Assembly (NCBI RefSeq): GCF_003173355.1
Contig: NZ_QGMY01000002.1
Coordinates: 806,001-870,000, forward strand
DNA: 64,000 bases
DNA from: Methanospirillum lacunae
Lineage (GTDB): Archaea; Halobacteriota; Methanomicrobia; Methanomicrobiales; Methanospirillaceae
Direction: 5' to 3'
The position numbers and the translations under genes are program-made. Positions 1 to 9,597 of this stretch are shown here, in pieces. The notes beneath the pieces are model-generated. The model had not been told where the DNA came from. It did not search any database and saw nothing but the letters and a program-made list of their open reading frames with translations. How positions within the stretch are numbered: position 1 is the stretch's first letter; every line of letters begins with the position of its first letter.

Positions 1-1696
1 GATCATCACCGGGACCTTCAACCTTTGCAATCCACCAGACACACCGTTCAGGAATTACATAGGTCTCAGCCTTTCGATCCTTGCTCACTGTCCGGTAGGG
101 AAACGGCTTTTGAAAAGAAGTTGTAACACCTTTCAAAACTTCCTGCATCTGATCTGAAAGACTCACATCATCAAGTGCAATGACACTGCCTGCAGAAAGA
201 TCTTCCATGTAAAATAATGCCTTGTCACTCAGCCTGCCTTCAAGTCTGAACTTCTTTGGAACAAGACTCTTCATCGTCTCGATAGCATGAGACTTCCCTT
301 TCCCTGACTCACCGGTAATAGAAACATGAAGACCTTTACTGTTGATGACAGACCGGGACGCAAAAGAATGAATAAGACATTCTGCAACAGTCTGATCTCC
401 TTCATGAACAGATGCAAACGTTTCAAGCATGAAAGAGAGAGGATCAGCAGATTCAAGGATCCCTGTGCACCGGGACAAGATAGACTCATTCACCTCATCC
501 GGCCCATCATCACCGTGACCGGAAGAATCACTTGAGCCAGATGCTTCGTACAGGGCTTTAGCCTGTGCCATCTCTTCTTCAGAAAGGGGAAGCCGTCCTT
601 CAGCCTCCATCTTTGCTCTGATCCGTTCTGATCGCAGTTTTGCGAGTCTTGCCTCAAAATCCAATTTGGGTGGATCAAACCTGGCACGAAGTTCTGGCCA
701 TCTCTGTTTCCCTCCTCCACATGATGTATGATGGCATCCTGCAAAGATCGCCCCGTTCTCAAACTGAATAGCATATGCTCCGTCAGTATGAGCTGAAGAG
801 AACGGACAGGAATCAAACACAAAAACCTTGCCACCCTGATACGGTTTTTCAGTATACGAAAAACCATGACCAGAGAGCCATGATCCAAGATCTATCCGGG
901 AATCAGATTTCAGGACATGTTCTTTATCCGGTCCAGTGCAAAGATCAGGGTGCTCAGATGAAAGAAGCAGACGAAGCTTATCTTCACTAACAAGAGAATC
1001 AGAAGACTGTGGATCAACAATGGACTTGAGAATTTTCGATCTCCGGTGTGGTCGTTCTAAAAGATTATCTCCTTTTCTTGACAGCGTCCCATACACTTTC
1101 CAAATTCTTGAAGCGTTGAAATTGGCTGTATCCACCATGCAACGTGAATCAGAAAACCGGCGATCAAGCAGCTCTAGAACAGATTTAACAATCGCTTTAC
1201 TTTCATCATTCTGAGGGAGATCAATCCGGTACAGAAGATGAGCACCATTTCCAGAATCAGCAATAATCGGATCAGGCCATCCAAGCCCGGAGAGAAATTC
1301 TGCAATTGTATCAGCCCTGCAGATGGCATCTGCATGCTCACTCTCAGAAGAAGAGACTCCTGACGGTCTGCGGGGATCGATATCAATCGGCAGCCACCGT
1401 CGCCTGATAATATCAGAATCGCCAGTACTTGCATCTTTTTTCCCAAGTCTGAACTTGATCCGGTTTGCACGACGGACAAGAAGAGCAGGATCAACATCAT
1501 TCAGAGTGACATAAATTCCTGAAACCTTGCTATCTGCATCATACTTGAGAATTTCTGTAGCAGCTTTCTCCCGGTCTGAAAAGTACCCGCTACAGATCCC
1601 ATCATCCCGAATGATCCTGATCTCAAAGATGCCGTCATGCTGAGAAAGAAGATGAAGAGAAGTAATTATCTCCTTTACCTGTATCTCTTCAGGCAT
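1..1696 (-). CDS. AEP-type primase / P-loop ATPase, C-terminus cut by window edge
   Basis: Reading from the ATG at 1696, 565 codons stay open to the window edge, so the C-terminus is missing. Residues about 100-210 carry archaeo-eukaryotic primase (PrimPol) signs: an acidic PIDIDP motif (about 103-108), a glycine-rich SGNGAHLLYRID strand (about 146-157) and an R-to-K segment RIWKVYGTLSRKG (about 200). Near residue 310-325 is the Cys/His-rich CPFSSAH...CHHTSC pattern seen in phage and plasmid primases. A Walker A motif GESGKGKS lies near residue 462 and a Walker B-like IALDDVS near 504, suggesting a helicase-type ATPase half. This layout is typical of replication proteins of viruses, plasmids and integrated elements, so the gene may belong to a mobile element extending left. 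The helicase family cannot be settled because the protein is cut. Confidence 0.8.
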   Translation of the reverse strand, partial: MPEEIQVKEIITSLHLLSQHDGIFEIRIIRDDGICSGYFSDREKAATEILKYDADSKVSGIYVTLNDVDPALLVRRANRIKFRLGKKDASTGDSDIIRRRWLPIDIDPRRPSGVSSSESEHADAICRADTIAEFLSGLGWPDPIIADSGNGAHLLYRIDLPQNDESKAIVKSVLELLDRRFSDSRCMVDTANFNASRIWKVYGTLSRKGDNLLERPHRRSKILKSIVDPQSSDSLVSEDKLRLLLSSEHPDLCTGPDKEHVLKSDSRIDLGSWLSGHGFSYTEKPYQGGKVFVFDSCPFSSAHTDGAYAIQFENGAIFAGCHHTSCGGGKQRWPELRARFDPPKLDFEARLAKLRSERIRAKMEAEGRLPLSEEEMAQAKALYEASGSSDSSGHGDDGPDEVNESILSRCTGILESADPLSFMLETFASVHEGDQTVAECLIHSFASRSVINSKGLHVSITGESGKGKSHAIETMKSLVPKKFRLEGRLSDKALFYMEDLSAGSVIALDDVSLSDQMQEVLKGVTTSFQKPFPYRTVSKDRKAETYVIPERCVWWIAKVEGPGDD

Positions 1697-1794
1697 AACC
1701 ACCTCGACAGATACTAAAAACTCCTTTTACACGAGCAGTTCTGCAGGAGAAGTCTCCTGGATGATACAAGGATTGAACATCAGATCTATGTAAA

Positions 1795-2169
1795 TTATGA
1801 CCTGACATCCTTATACTCTCTAATTTTATACTCTCCAATTCGTACCGCTCCACCTGCATGAATCTGATATGCTTTATAGGCAGAATCCTCAAAAACCCAG
1901 AGTTGAATCAAACCGGGAATTGTATTACTGCGAAAGAGTTCAGAAAGTTCGATGATCTCTCTGCGAAAACACTTTCGTGTAAGATCACGCCTGATGGATT
2001 TTACCTTGATGAAAATAAGTTCATCAAATCTCCATGCAATTAGATTAAACGGAATAGAACCGGGGCGTCGTTCTGTTATCCTGACAACGTGATAATCCTG
2101 TCCTTTCAGATACTCCCTGACTGCGTACTCGGCGATTCTGTTATTCTGATACTCATATGATGGGCTCAT
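1795..2169 (-). CDS. Small PD-(D/E)XK-like fold protein, probably catalytically dead
   Basis: The 124-residue product begins MSPSYEYQNN. I chose the ATG at 2169 because GGGAGAA lies just upstream; a longer start at 2223 has no such site. After an N-terminal helix (RIAEYAVREYLKG) it shows the strand pattern of Holliday-junction-resolvase and restriction-like nucleases: YHVVRIT, then FNLIAWRFDELIFIKVKS. In active members the two core strands carry D and E-x-K; here they read FNLIA and IKVK, so the key acids appear replaced by N and K. It follows the primase gene on the same strand after about 100 bp and may belong to the same element. The fold is inferred from pattern only. Confidence 0.5.
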   Translation of the reverse strand: MSPSYEYQNNRIAEYAVREYLKGQDYHVVRITERRPGSIPFNLIAWRFDELIFIKVKSIRRDLTRKCFRREIIELSELFRSNTIPGLIQLWVFEDSAYKAYQIHAGGAVRIGEYKIREYKDVRS

Positions 2170-2223
2170 CCACTCTTCTCCCTGGAGCGCCTGATCTCCA
2201 GCCGTGAGCAATGAAAAACCCAA

Positions 2224-2690
2224 CCCGGTTTATCAGTTTTCCTCTTATCCTACCAGACAGGACAGATATTCTTAACAGACCAGCCGATAAAACATGATCA
2301 CTCCCCAAGTTACAAAGCCTGCAAGCGAAAATAACTCCCGGGGAGTACAAGTCTATCATATCACAATTCCTGGTGTCATGATGATACCTCGTTTACTCTT
2401 GTTCAAATGCGTTCGTTTCAATTGATACCAGAAATCTGGCACCGAACACATAGTCTTCCTGAGACATTCGTAAATGTTTTGAAATAATCTTGAAAAGTTG
2501 ACGAAATATATATGTACATATAATGTTTATCGGATTACGATTTTTTACCTGAACCAGATATTTGCGCATGTTTACATAATATCCAAAATAACATGCCTGG
2601 AACGAAATGCCAGAGCAGGTGATCTTGTATGACCTCCAATCACGTTTCTGACTATATATTTGAGCCCGTTTCCCCCCCTACCCAGAATAC
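2224..2690. other. Intergenic stretch, no gene seen
   Basis: No convincing reading frame. It holds a 14-bp perfect palindrome TATATGTACATATA at 2509-2522, a spaced inverted repeat GCATGTT/AACATGC at 2566-2572 and 2590-2596, and ACTCCCC/GGGGAGT arms near 2300-2345. Any of these could be regulatory for the flanking genes; none matches an RNA family I recognise. Confidence 0.4.
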
Positions 2691-2698
2691 TTTATATA
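2691..2698 (+). promoter_or_regulatory. TATA box for the 2748-4077 operon
   Basis: TTTATATA preceded by an A-rich BRE-like stretch. Counting about 26 bases downstream puts the transcript start near 2718-2722, giving a short leader before the ATG at 2748. Confidence 0.6.
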
Positions 2699-2717
2699 CT
2701 CGTGACCTACCCCATAG

Positions 2718-2736
2718 TGTCGCAGGAAGAGCGACA
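2718..2736 (+). promoter_or_regulatory. Leader hairpin directly before the ribosome-binding site
   Basis: TGTCGC and GCGACA form a perfect 6-bp stem with a 7-base loop. It would sit at or next to the predicted 5' end of the transcript and runs straight into the Shine-Dalgarno sequence GGGTGA (2737-2742). It may stabilise the message or tune translation. Confidence 0.45.
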
Positions 2737-2747
2737 GGGTGAAAAAG

Positions 2748-3257
2748 ATGGGGGATTTCACACAAAAAAGCGTTGTAAAGTCTGCAACCAGAAAATTAAC
2801 TGCACCGATCTCGGACTATGCTTCCTTTAGCGCACTCATCCAGGATGTAGTTGAAAACAATCCATGGGGATGTACAGCGTATGAGTCGGTCGGAGTTACC
2901 AAACCTGCTGTAGAAAAGACAAAAGAGACGTATGCTGCAGCAGTTACCTATGAAAATTCAGAGGCAAAACAGATTGGAAAGATTCCTGTCCGTGGACCTT
3001 CAATGGCAGCAGTAAACACTGCAGTAACCCAGATCACGGGCAATGCTGCAATCACTACTGCAATGGGTTCTGGTGTTTCAGCATCACGTGACAGCTCTGA
3101 AGATACCTTCAGTTGCACACTCAAATGTCATGCAAGCAATGGAGAACTCTATTCGGTGACGTTTAAACGTGATAGTATCAACCTCTCCAGTTATGAGGCT
3201 GATACCATCCGGACCGGACTTGAAACCTGGGCAGATACTGTTGCTATTCTGGCATGA
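2748..3257 (+). CDS. Hypothetical cytosolic protein
   Basis: 169 residues, with no signal peptide or membrane span. I took the ATG at 2748 rather than the GTG at 2739, because that GTG lies inside the Shine-Dalgarno GGGTGA, correctly spaced for the ATG. The sequence has an N-terminal conserved-looking helix pair (DYASFSALIQDVVENNPWG), a middle rich in Ala and Thr, and a C-terminal half alternating beta strands (FSCTLKCHASNGELYSVTFK) with a final helix. It is first of three genes read from one promoter, followed by an exported and a membrane protein. I do not recognise the family. Confidence 0.75.
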   Translation: MGDFTQKSVVKSATRKLTAPISDYASFSALIQDVVENNPWGCTAYESVGVTKPAVEKTKETYAAAVTYENSEAKQIGKIPVRGPSMAAVNTAVTQITGNAAITTAMGSGVSASRDSSEDTFSCTLKCHASNGELYSVTFKRDSINLSSYEADTIRTGLETWADTVAILA

Positions 3258-3289
3258 TTGGTAATTTTTTTTCATTTCCGGGGGGAAAC

Positions 3290-3841
3290 ATGAAAGGGAG
3301 TTACATCATAGCAGGATTAATATTCCTGCTTATTGCCGGACTTGTTGGAGCAGAATATCACGCAACGACAATTACTTCTGATGGATCAGTGATGCTTTCA
3401 TCTGCCGGTTCAGACGAGAACGGATCAATGATATCAAGAGTGATGGCCCTTGATTCTGCAAAAGTCAGTAGAACCAGTGAAAATGGCATTGATATCAATG
3501 AAGATCTTTCAGTTTCTGGGACCGGACCGGTGTTATTCACTGAATTTGTTTCAGGTGCTGTAAAAAATTCGGATATACAATCCAGATGTTCATTTCTAGA
3601 CGAAACTGATGATAAGATTCTCGCTGAAGCATCCAGTGTAATATCCGGAATCCTGCAACATGGGGAGGTCAAATCATCACGAAAAGTCGGACAATCATTC
3701 TCTGATATGATGGAAACAAACGGATCAGGCATGGTCTTCATGGGTTCACAGATGAATGGAAACAGGAGTATGATAAGTCAGGGGTTTATCTCAGGAAACA
3801 TGACAATCAGGGATCTTTTAAAAAACGGGGGGAAAATTTGA
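3290..3841 (+). CDS. Hypothetical exported protein
   Basis: 183 residues starting MKGSYIIAGLIFLLIAG, a clear signal peptide or N-terminal anchor ending near GAEYH. The ATG at 3290 is preceded by a GGGGGG ribosome site; an upstream in-frame start at 3254 lacks one and would bury the signal sequence. The mature part is Ser/Gly-rich with beta-like segments and no catalytic motif I can name. It is second in the operon, and its stop overlaps the TTG start of the next gene, so the two products are probably translationally coupled and may act together at the membrane. Confidence 0.75.
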   Translation: MKGSYIIAGLIFLLIAGLVGAEYHATTITSDGSVMLSSAGSDENGSMISRVMALDSAKVSRTSENGIDINEDLSVSGTGPVLFTEFVSGAVKNSDIQSRCSFLDETDDKILAEASSVISGILQHGEVKSSRKVGQSFSDMMETNGSGMVFMGSQMNGNRSMISQGFISGNMTIRDLLKNGGKI

Positions 3842-4077
3842 TCCTTGAACTGATATCAGGAGGTGCTATCAGTGCATGTGCATTCAACCTGATTGTATTA
3901 TACATACTCTACCGGCGGTATATCTCTTTGTTAGAAGAATCCATCGAATTTGTAGGGATAATACTCACTTCACTTGAAGAACAGGAGGATGGGTCGATAC
4001 AGACTGATCTCCTCTCACTCGCTGCTTTCTCAATGGATCATGTGAGCAGACTCACTGCTCTGACCGGAAGAATCTGA
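3838..4077 (+). CDS. Small single-span membrane protein with TTG start
   Basis: 79 residues. The TTG at 3838 overlaps the upstream TGA and is preceded by a GGGGGG ribosome site at 3827-3832. One membrane span (about residues 5-24, ending LYILYRR) is followed by a cytoplasmic helical tail rich in acidic residues. Size, overlap and context suggest a partner of the preceding exported protein. No family recognised. Confidence 0.65.
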   Translation: MILELISGGAISACAFNLIVLYILYRRYISLLEESIEFVGIILTSLEEQEDGSIQTDLLSLAAFSMDHVSRLTALTGRI

Positions 4078-4383
4078 CTTCGGTCAACTTTTTTGGTTGA
4101 ATTGCATTTCTTATCTTAATCAATGATTACTATTTACCCTTCTGTTGACCATCTGTACATTTTCATCGTAAAAATTATTGTGGAACTGCTATTTTTATGT
4201 AAAAAATACAAATTCCTATAAAGATAGGTCATGGATTCGTTAAAACCAACCATCAAGACAAGGTTAAACTAAATATCAAATAGAAACCAGTATTTATTAT
4301 TTGAAAATGGTGAAAAATGAGTAATGACACAATCAATTGTAGAAAAAAATGTCAGAAATCTATTCAAAATAATAATAAGATGG
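4078..4383. other. AT-rich intergenic stretch, nothing recognised
   Basis: Lies between convergent genes. It has no open frame of note and no strong hairpin; runs of T and A could serve as transcription stops for both sides. Confidence 0.5.
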
Positions 4384-5853
4384 TTAAATCTTAAAATGTG
4401 ACATCATTACCTGTAGATCCTTGACCAATGACAATATCTTTGTCGCCCCATTTGCCATTTCCTCCACAGATGTATTTGATTTTTCTGCCAGATCTGATAG
4501 TTCGTCCATTTCTTTCTCATCATCGTTGATGAGTCGTGACAGATCCTGAATATCCTTGTTAACCATTGTTGTGTCATCTGCCTGTGAATCAGCGGCTTTA
4601 GAAATATCAGAGATACTGGTGACTGTCATCTCAATCGTCAAAACAATCCCGTTCAACGAGGCAATAGTATTGTCGACATTCTCTATCTCACTCATAGTTT
4701 CTTCATGAGCTGACGTGATGGATGCTGCAGTTTTCTCAGTACTTCTGACGATTCCCTCAATTACTTCACCTATCTTTCCGGTAGCCTCCCGTGATTCAAG
4801 GGCTAGAGATTTCACTTCACCAGCAACTACAGCAAAGCCCCTTCCATGTTCTCCAGCCCGTGCTGCCTCAATAGCAGCATTTAAAGCAAGAAGATTTGTC
4901 TGGCTGGCAATTTCACCTATAAGTCTTGAGAATTTAGCTATCTCTGCAGCACGAACGGTAAGTTCAGTGATCTGGTCTACAGCCTCTTTGGAGATTGACC
5001 CGATCTTCTGCATCTTCTTTGAGGTGTTTTTTCCGAGTTGGATTGCTTCCTGACCGATGGAATGTACATCACTGGTCAGACTCCGTACCTCCTGGATACT
5101 CCCGGCAATCTCCTCGATAGATGCTGAGAGGTCACTGATTTTTGATTCAATATTATTGACATTTTCCCGCTGTTGAATTATCTTCTGTTCTGTTGAATGT
5201 GCGGTTTCGGATACCTTCTGGCTTACCCCTACAACCTGATCTGTAGCTGATGAGATCTCAGTGATCATCTTCTCGAGAATTGCAGATTTCTGCCTTATCT
5301 TCTCAATTACATCACGGAGATACATAATAGTATTATTATAGTCAGTCTTTATCCGTGAGAGAGGATCCCCGTCATTAATCGATACCAAGAGGGTCAGATC
5401 CCCAGAAGATACCGCCTGAAGACTCTTTTCAAGGTCAGTAATACTCAACTCATATGCATTTTCTCCCGTTTCTTTAGGTTTTTGCGGTATGATACTTACA
5501 AGAATTCCGGGAGACTCTTTCCATGTGATTTTGGTAAAAAAGGATTCAGCCGTAAAGGAATATCCTGTACGATCATTATAATTCCACGTAACAGTATCAG
5601 AATCGCCTGAAAGGACCCGGGGAAAAATAACTCCATTCAAATATTCAACCGATCTTCCATCTGTTTGTGTTGAAGAACTAATGATTTCGTGTTTCTTTCC
5701 GATGATATCGGCAATATTACTGGCATGGAATAGAGTTAATGCAGAATGGTTACAAAATACATGCACTTCGTTCTGAATAATCAGAATCGCCTGAGGGAGT
5801 GCATCAAGTATGTTCTTACAGTCTCCAGAAAAAATTAATTCAGGATTAGACAT
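4384..5853 (-). CDS. Soluble methyl-accepting chemotaxis protein with N-terminal PAS
   Basis: 489 residues with no membrane span, so a cytosolic receptor. Residues about 10-125 look like a PAS domain ([18 protein letters not shown] opening). Residues about 137-190 form a HAMP-like linker ([20 protein letters not shown]), also seen in the 1332-residue MCP at 43.7 kb. The rest is the coiled-coil signalling domain with the hairpin tip [20 protein letters not shown], which contacts CheA and CheW. GAGGAAG before the ATG at 5853 supports the start. It would sense an internal, perhaps redox or small-molecule, signal through PAS and pass it to CheA, which is not encoded here. Confidence 0.93.
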   Translation of the reverse strand: MSNPELIFSGDCKNILDALPQAILIIQNEVHVFCNHSALTLFHASNIADIIGKKHEIISSSTQTDGRSVEYLNGVIFPRVLSGDSDTVTWNYNDRTGYSFTAESFFTKITWKESPGILVSIIPQKPKETGENAYELSITDLEKSLQAVSSGDLTLLVSINDGDPLSRIKTDYNNTIMYLRDVIEKIRQKSAILEKMITEISSATDQVVGVSQKVSETAHSTEQKIIQQRENVNNIESKISDLSASIEEIAGSIQEVRSLTSDVHSIGQEAIQLGKNTSKKMQKIGSISKEAVDQITELTVRAAEIAKFSRLIGEIASQTNLLALNAAIEAARAGEHGRGFAVVAGEVKSLALESREATGKIGEVIEGIVRSTEKTAASITSAHEETMSEIENVDNTIASLNGIVLTIEMTVTSISDISKAADSQADDTTMVNKDIQDLSRLINDDEKEMDELSDLAEKSNTSVEEMANGATKILSLVKDLQVMMSHFKI

Positions 5854-5970
5854 TTACTACTTCCTCACGTTATAACGGACAGAACCATTTCACATAAAAA
5901 CCAACTCGAACTGGACAATATTATATATCATTTAATAACTACAATATTCAAGTTCAAGTAATCTGACCTT

Positions 5971-7497
5971 TTAATCCTTATTAACCTCCTGATTCATAGC
6001 ATTCATGATCTTAAATGCATTAATTAAACGTTTGAAAGATTCGACCAATTCCCCAATCTCACTATTCCTGGTTTCGACATTAATCTCGGCACTTAGATCA
6101 CCCATACTAACCTGCTTGGCAACATCTGTAAGTTTTTGAATTGGTATTACATACTCTTCCATTAAATAATTCAGATTCTTCTCTGATTTTTCCTCATCCC
6201 CTTGTAATTGAGAATTAATTGCCTCCATAATTTTAAATGCATTAATCATCCGTTTGAATGAATCAGTCAATTCATCAATTTCTTCAAAAGAGATCTTTTC
6301 TACCTCTACATCAAGATCTCCCATACTTACCCGGTTTGCTACCTCGGTTAACTGTTTAATTGGAATCAAATAATGTTTCAACAGAAAATTCCGGATTTTT
6401 TCTGATCGGATCAATCTCTGATCCAAAAGGTCGATAATATGATCAATAGCATCCACCTGTTGATTGATCTGATCCGCAATAGGTTTCTCTATGTCATCTG
6501 TGAGTGTACTGATTATGGTAAGAGGATTTCGAATCTGATCATTCAAAGTAGAAAGAGTTTCCATATTTGTATTGATTTGGGAAATAGCATCCTTGATTTT
6601 TAAATCCTGTTCCTTTCTATCAGTAATATCCCGGTCGATAACGAGTACCTGGTGTTCATTTAGGATCTTGAGACGTGCTTCATAGTATTTTCTATGGCCT
6701 GACAAAATATGCTCATATTCAAACTGACATAAATCCTTATTCTTGAGAGTCTGGGTAATCTTCTGCTCAAAAATATCAATCATTTCTCTTGAAAGGCCAA
6801 TTGTCTGTATATTTTTACCGACAAAGTCTTTCAAGTCTGATGATGATGACAATTTTGGAATATGGGAATCAAGGAATACACCTTCATCTGAAATAATAAA
6901 CATGATATCTGGTATAGCATCAAGAATTGTGCTATTCCGTTCCATGATCGAGATAAGTTCCTGTTCTTTTTTAAGTAATTCCTGATAATTTCTCCGTGCT
7001 TCTTCATCTTTTAATAGTAATTCTTTGGTTTTTGCGTGAAGTTCTTCATTCGAGCGTTTCAGGTCATCCTCCATCTGTTTCCGCTCAGATATATCTTCAA
7101 TACTCCCTTCGTAATAACTGACTACCCCGTTTTCATCAAAAAATACTTTTCCGGTATTTTTTACCCAGATGCGAGTTCCATCATATTTTATAAGTTGTGT
7201 TTCAAAGTTACGTACAATCCCATCATGGTTTATCATCTGCATCCATTTTGTCCGTGTTTCTGGATGATAATATAATGAATTCAGGGGAACTGCCATCAGG
7301 GTATCCCGATCAGGATACCCAAGTAGTTGTAATAAAGCAGAATTACAGTCCAGAATACAACCTTCCGGGGAAGTCCTATACAGGCCAATTGGGAATGTAT
7401 CATAAAAAGATCTGAGTTGCTTATCTTCTATCATGGGAATTTTAGATGGATGTTTCTTCATTTTTATGGAACCCATTGAATGACAAACGTTAATCAT
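5971..7497 (-). CDS. PAS-PAS-HAMP-HAMP signalling protein without output domain
   Basis: 508 residues, soluble. PAS 1 spans about 28-140 and ends ISERKQMEDDL; a coiled coil leads to PAS 2 at about 185-300, ending DITDRKEQ; then a long helical bundle. Two HAMP-like units follow (about 368-425 and 443-500), each closing with the unusual shared signature FKR(M/L)INAFKIM. No kinase, cyclase or MCP domain is present. Third gene of an operon with the Cache-HAMP receptor and small protein upstream; the same signature ends that receptor, so the two proteins probably interact through these helices. The exact start is uncertain (several in-frame Met codons). Confidence 0.8.
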   Translation of the reverse strand: MINVCHSMGSIKMKKHPSKIPMIEDKQLRSFYDTFPIGLYRTSPEGCILDCNSALLQLLGYPDRDTLMAVPLNSLYYHPETRTKWMQMINHDGIVRNFETQLIKYDGTRIWVKNTGKVFFDENGVVSYYEGSIEDISERKQMEDDLKRSNEELHAKTKELLLKDEEARRNYQELLKKEQELISIMERNSTILDAIPDIMFIISDEGVFLDSHIPKLSSSSDLKDFVGKNIQTIGLSREMIDIFEQKITQTLKNKDLCQFEYEHILSGHRKYYEARLKILNEHQVLVIDRDITDRKEQDLKIKDAISQINTNMETLSTLNDQIRNPLTIISTLTDDIEKPIADQINQQVDAIDHIIDLLDQRLIRSEKIRNFLLKHYLIPIKQLTEVANRVSMGDLDVEVEKISFEEIDELTDSFKRMINAFKIMEAINSQLQGDEEKSEKNLNYLMEEYVIPIQKLTDVAKQVSMGDLSAEINVETRNSEIGELVESFKRLINAFKIMNAMNQEVNKD

Positions 7498-7544
7498 AGT
7501 TTTAAGATATTCCCGTGTATTCTTAAGTTAAAAGCAGGAAGCTT

Positions 7545-7766
7545 TTATTTCATGGCCTTCAAATTTTCTTTAATCTTCAGGGCTGTTTCATCACCCAGCG
7601 TCTTCTTAACCCCTTCATAAATTAAATCAATAAGTACGTTCATATCGGCTTTGGTGAGTTCTGCAGGTGTTTTTTTCATCTTCATACATACCTGCTTGAG
7701 AAAAATCGGTGCAGAAGGACCGATACTTTTTGCCAGTATGGTTGTAATATCGGCATCTAGACTCAT
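7545..7766 (-). CDS. Small helical protein between two HAMP sensors
   Basis: 73 residues, all helical by eye. Its pattern (LAKSIGPSAPIFLKQ, then a KTPAEL...LIDLIYEGVKKTLGD segment) resembles a small domain found at the C-termini of some bacterial kinases and roadblock-type proteins; that link is from memory and tentative. The ATG overlaps the stop of the upstream Cache-HAMP gene as ATGA, so it is co-translated and very likely a partner of that receptor. Confidence 0.7.
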   Translation of the reverse strand: MSLDADITTILAKSIGPSAPIFLKQVCMKMKKTPAELTKADMNVLIDLIYEGVKKTLGDETALKIKENLKAMK

Positions 7767-8728
7767 TTTTCTTCCTCCTCCTTATCTTCCTGCATAGAGA
7801 CCATAATCTTGAAAGCATTAATCATCCGCCTGAAGGATTCCGCCAGATCATCTATCTCATCATTGGTGTGAACATCAATTTTTGTTTGAAGATCACCCAT
7901 GCTTATTTTGTCAGCAATCACTGTCAGCTTTTTAATTGGTCTTGAAATGCTCATGGCCATTACACATACAATGACAATGACAATGATCATGGTGATAATT
8001 GTAATCAACAGAATAGTATTGCTGGAACTCATGCTTTCTGTTGCAATTTTTATATCATTTACCGTGTGCTGAATGGAAGAATTGAGTTTTTGTTTGAGTT
8101 GTGTGGATGGGACAGTAAATTCTTCCATATACGTCGTTGCGGAAGATTGTAACATCACTCCATCAGCAGTGGGAACTCCAATGGGTTGTATGTACATGAA
8201 TTTAGATCTTGTTACACCATCTGGATCAGGCCAGTCATAATATCCCCCATGAGGTGTTCCATTTATTGTTGGTTCAACTACTTTCCAAAAAGACGGATAT
8301 TTCACTTTAAATGGAGCGGTATCAAAATTTATTAAATTCGGGTTTGGATGGAATCGAATAATGGAAGATATATTGTCATATTCGACAGTGCAAACGTATC
8401 CTCTGTCTCCTAATTTCTGGACCGCTATTTTTTGAAATTCTGTATCGTTTTGAAGATCACTCAATGTTTTAGTCGGATTTGCTTTGATATATATTGCTGC
8501 CTGGGCAGCTGTATCTATGGCTTTTTGAGTAATCAGTTTTTCACCAAGATCCATCAAAGCTTTCGAACTATCATTAATTGCAACATCGCCCATATTTTGG
8601 GCATTATTCGCAGCATTCATGCCGATAGCTTTCTCATCCTGTAAAGCCAGGTATCCCATGATACCAAGAGGAACCAAAGTCAGTATCAGCATTACAACAA
8701 GAAGTTTTGTTAAAATTGTTGTCTTCAT
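7763..8728 (-). CDS. Cache-HAMP membrane receptor without output domain
   Basis: 321 residues. I chose the ATG at 8728 (MKTTILTKLLVV), which has AGGGG upstream. Span 1 is about 8-28, then an extracellular Cache-type sensor (about 35-230, with YPSFWKVVEP and GGYYDWPDPDG, like the single Cache domains that bind small organic ligands), span 2 about 237-260 and a HAMP domain. It ends just after the signature FRRMINAFKIM, with an acidic tail and no MCP or kinase part. First gene of a three-gene operon; signal output must go through partners, most simply the PAS-HAMP protein encoded two genes later. Confidence 0.83.
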   Translation of the reverse strand: MKTTILTKLLVVMLILTLVPLGIMGYLALQDEKAIGMNAANNAQNMGDVAINDSSKALMDLGEKLITQKAIDTAAQAAIYIKANPTKTLSDLQNDTEFQKIAVQKLGDRGYVCTVEYDNISSIIRFHPNPNLINFDTAPFKVKYPSFWKVVEPTINGTPHGGYYDWPDPDGVTRSKFMYIQPIGVPTADGVMLQSSATTYMEEFTVPSTQLKQKLNSSIQHTVNDIKIATESMSSSNTILLITIITMIIVIVIVCVMAMSISRPIKKLTVIADKISMGDLQTKIDVHTNDEIDDLAESFRRMINAFKIMVSMQEDKEEEEK

Positions 8729-8767
8729 CTCTATACCCCTTTTGACTACCCCGGTATTCCATAACAT

Positions 8768-9597
8768 GTAATTGAGTACTCTTTTAATCCTCTGAAACTA
8801 CTCCCGGTGAAGGTATGTTCAAAAATCAAAAAGGGGAAATGAAACGATAGTCTCAAAGGAATAATTAGAAATCGGCGTAGTTGCTCCAGAAAAAACTGAC
8901 CCGTACGTTGTACATACAAAAGCAATGTAACCAGTAAGATAATCACACATAAGTGCATGATTTCTAACTGTGTATTTAGAAAATAAATATAAAAAAGAAT
9001 GGGTTAAAAGAGTTCTGGTTTCCAGATTACCAGAAAGGGTTTACCTGATAAAAGAATGTTTTCTTGCTCTATATAGAAACTAATTACTAGAAAAATAAAA
9101 AATATTCAATGAAATATATTAAAAAACATTTTTTACTTGAACTAACTAAAAATTGAAAGAATTAACAAACATATGGATAAACACCCTAAATTCAATTGAA
9201 TTCAGAATATTGATGCAAATAATTATCTGCGCTTTTTCTTATCTATCGATATCGTGTATTATTCCACAACAATCATTGAAGCCGTTGCGAAAATTATTTT
9301 AAGGATTATTTAATCCAGGTAATTCATCATCAAATAGGTAATACTTCCGTCTAATGAATAATAAAAACCTGATGAGACTGTCCAAGGAGGTCCAATTATT
9401 TAAATTGTTCATAAAATTTCGCGATTTTCAATTCCTTTTTCGTTTCTTTAATTCCTGGGGAACCAGATTTGGACACTATTATATTCTATGAAACTGGCCT
9501 TTATACTCGTTGACTCAAATGAAAAAACACTTCACATGGGACTGTAAATCCAACAAATAGTTTTTTTTCAAAAAAAGAACTCTGATATCTGATCTAT
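8768..9597. other. Long AT-rich intergenic stretch
   Basis: About 830 bp with no supported gene. It contains a small inverted repeat TTCTGG/CCAGAA near 9016-9038 and runs of A and T. The promoter of the Cache-HAMP operon should lie at its left end. I see no tRNA or known RNA fold. Confidence 0.45.

Noticed and set aside
1174-1500. 108-residue open frame on the minus strand
   Set aside because: It is another frame of the primase-ATPase gene, whose own frame is open through the whole region and carries recognisable motifs.
8746-8958. 70-residue minus-strand frame upstream of the Cache-HAMP gene
   Set aside because: It overlaps the promoter and leader of the operon, has no ribosome site and no domain-like pattern.
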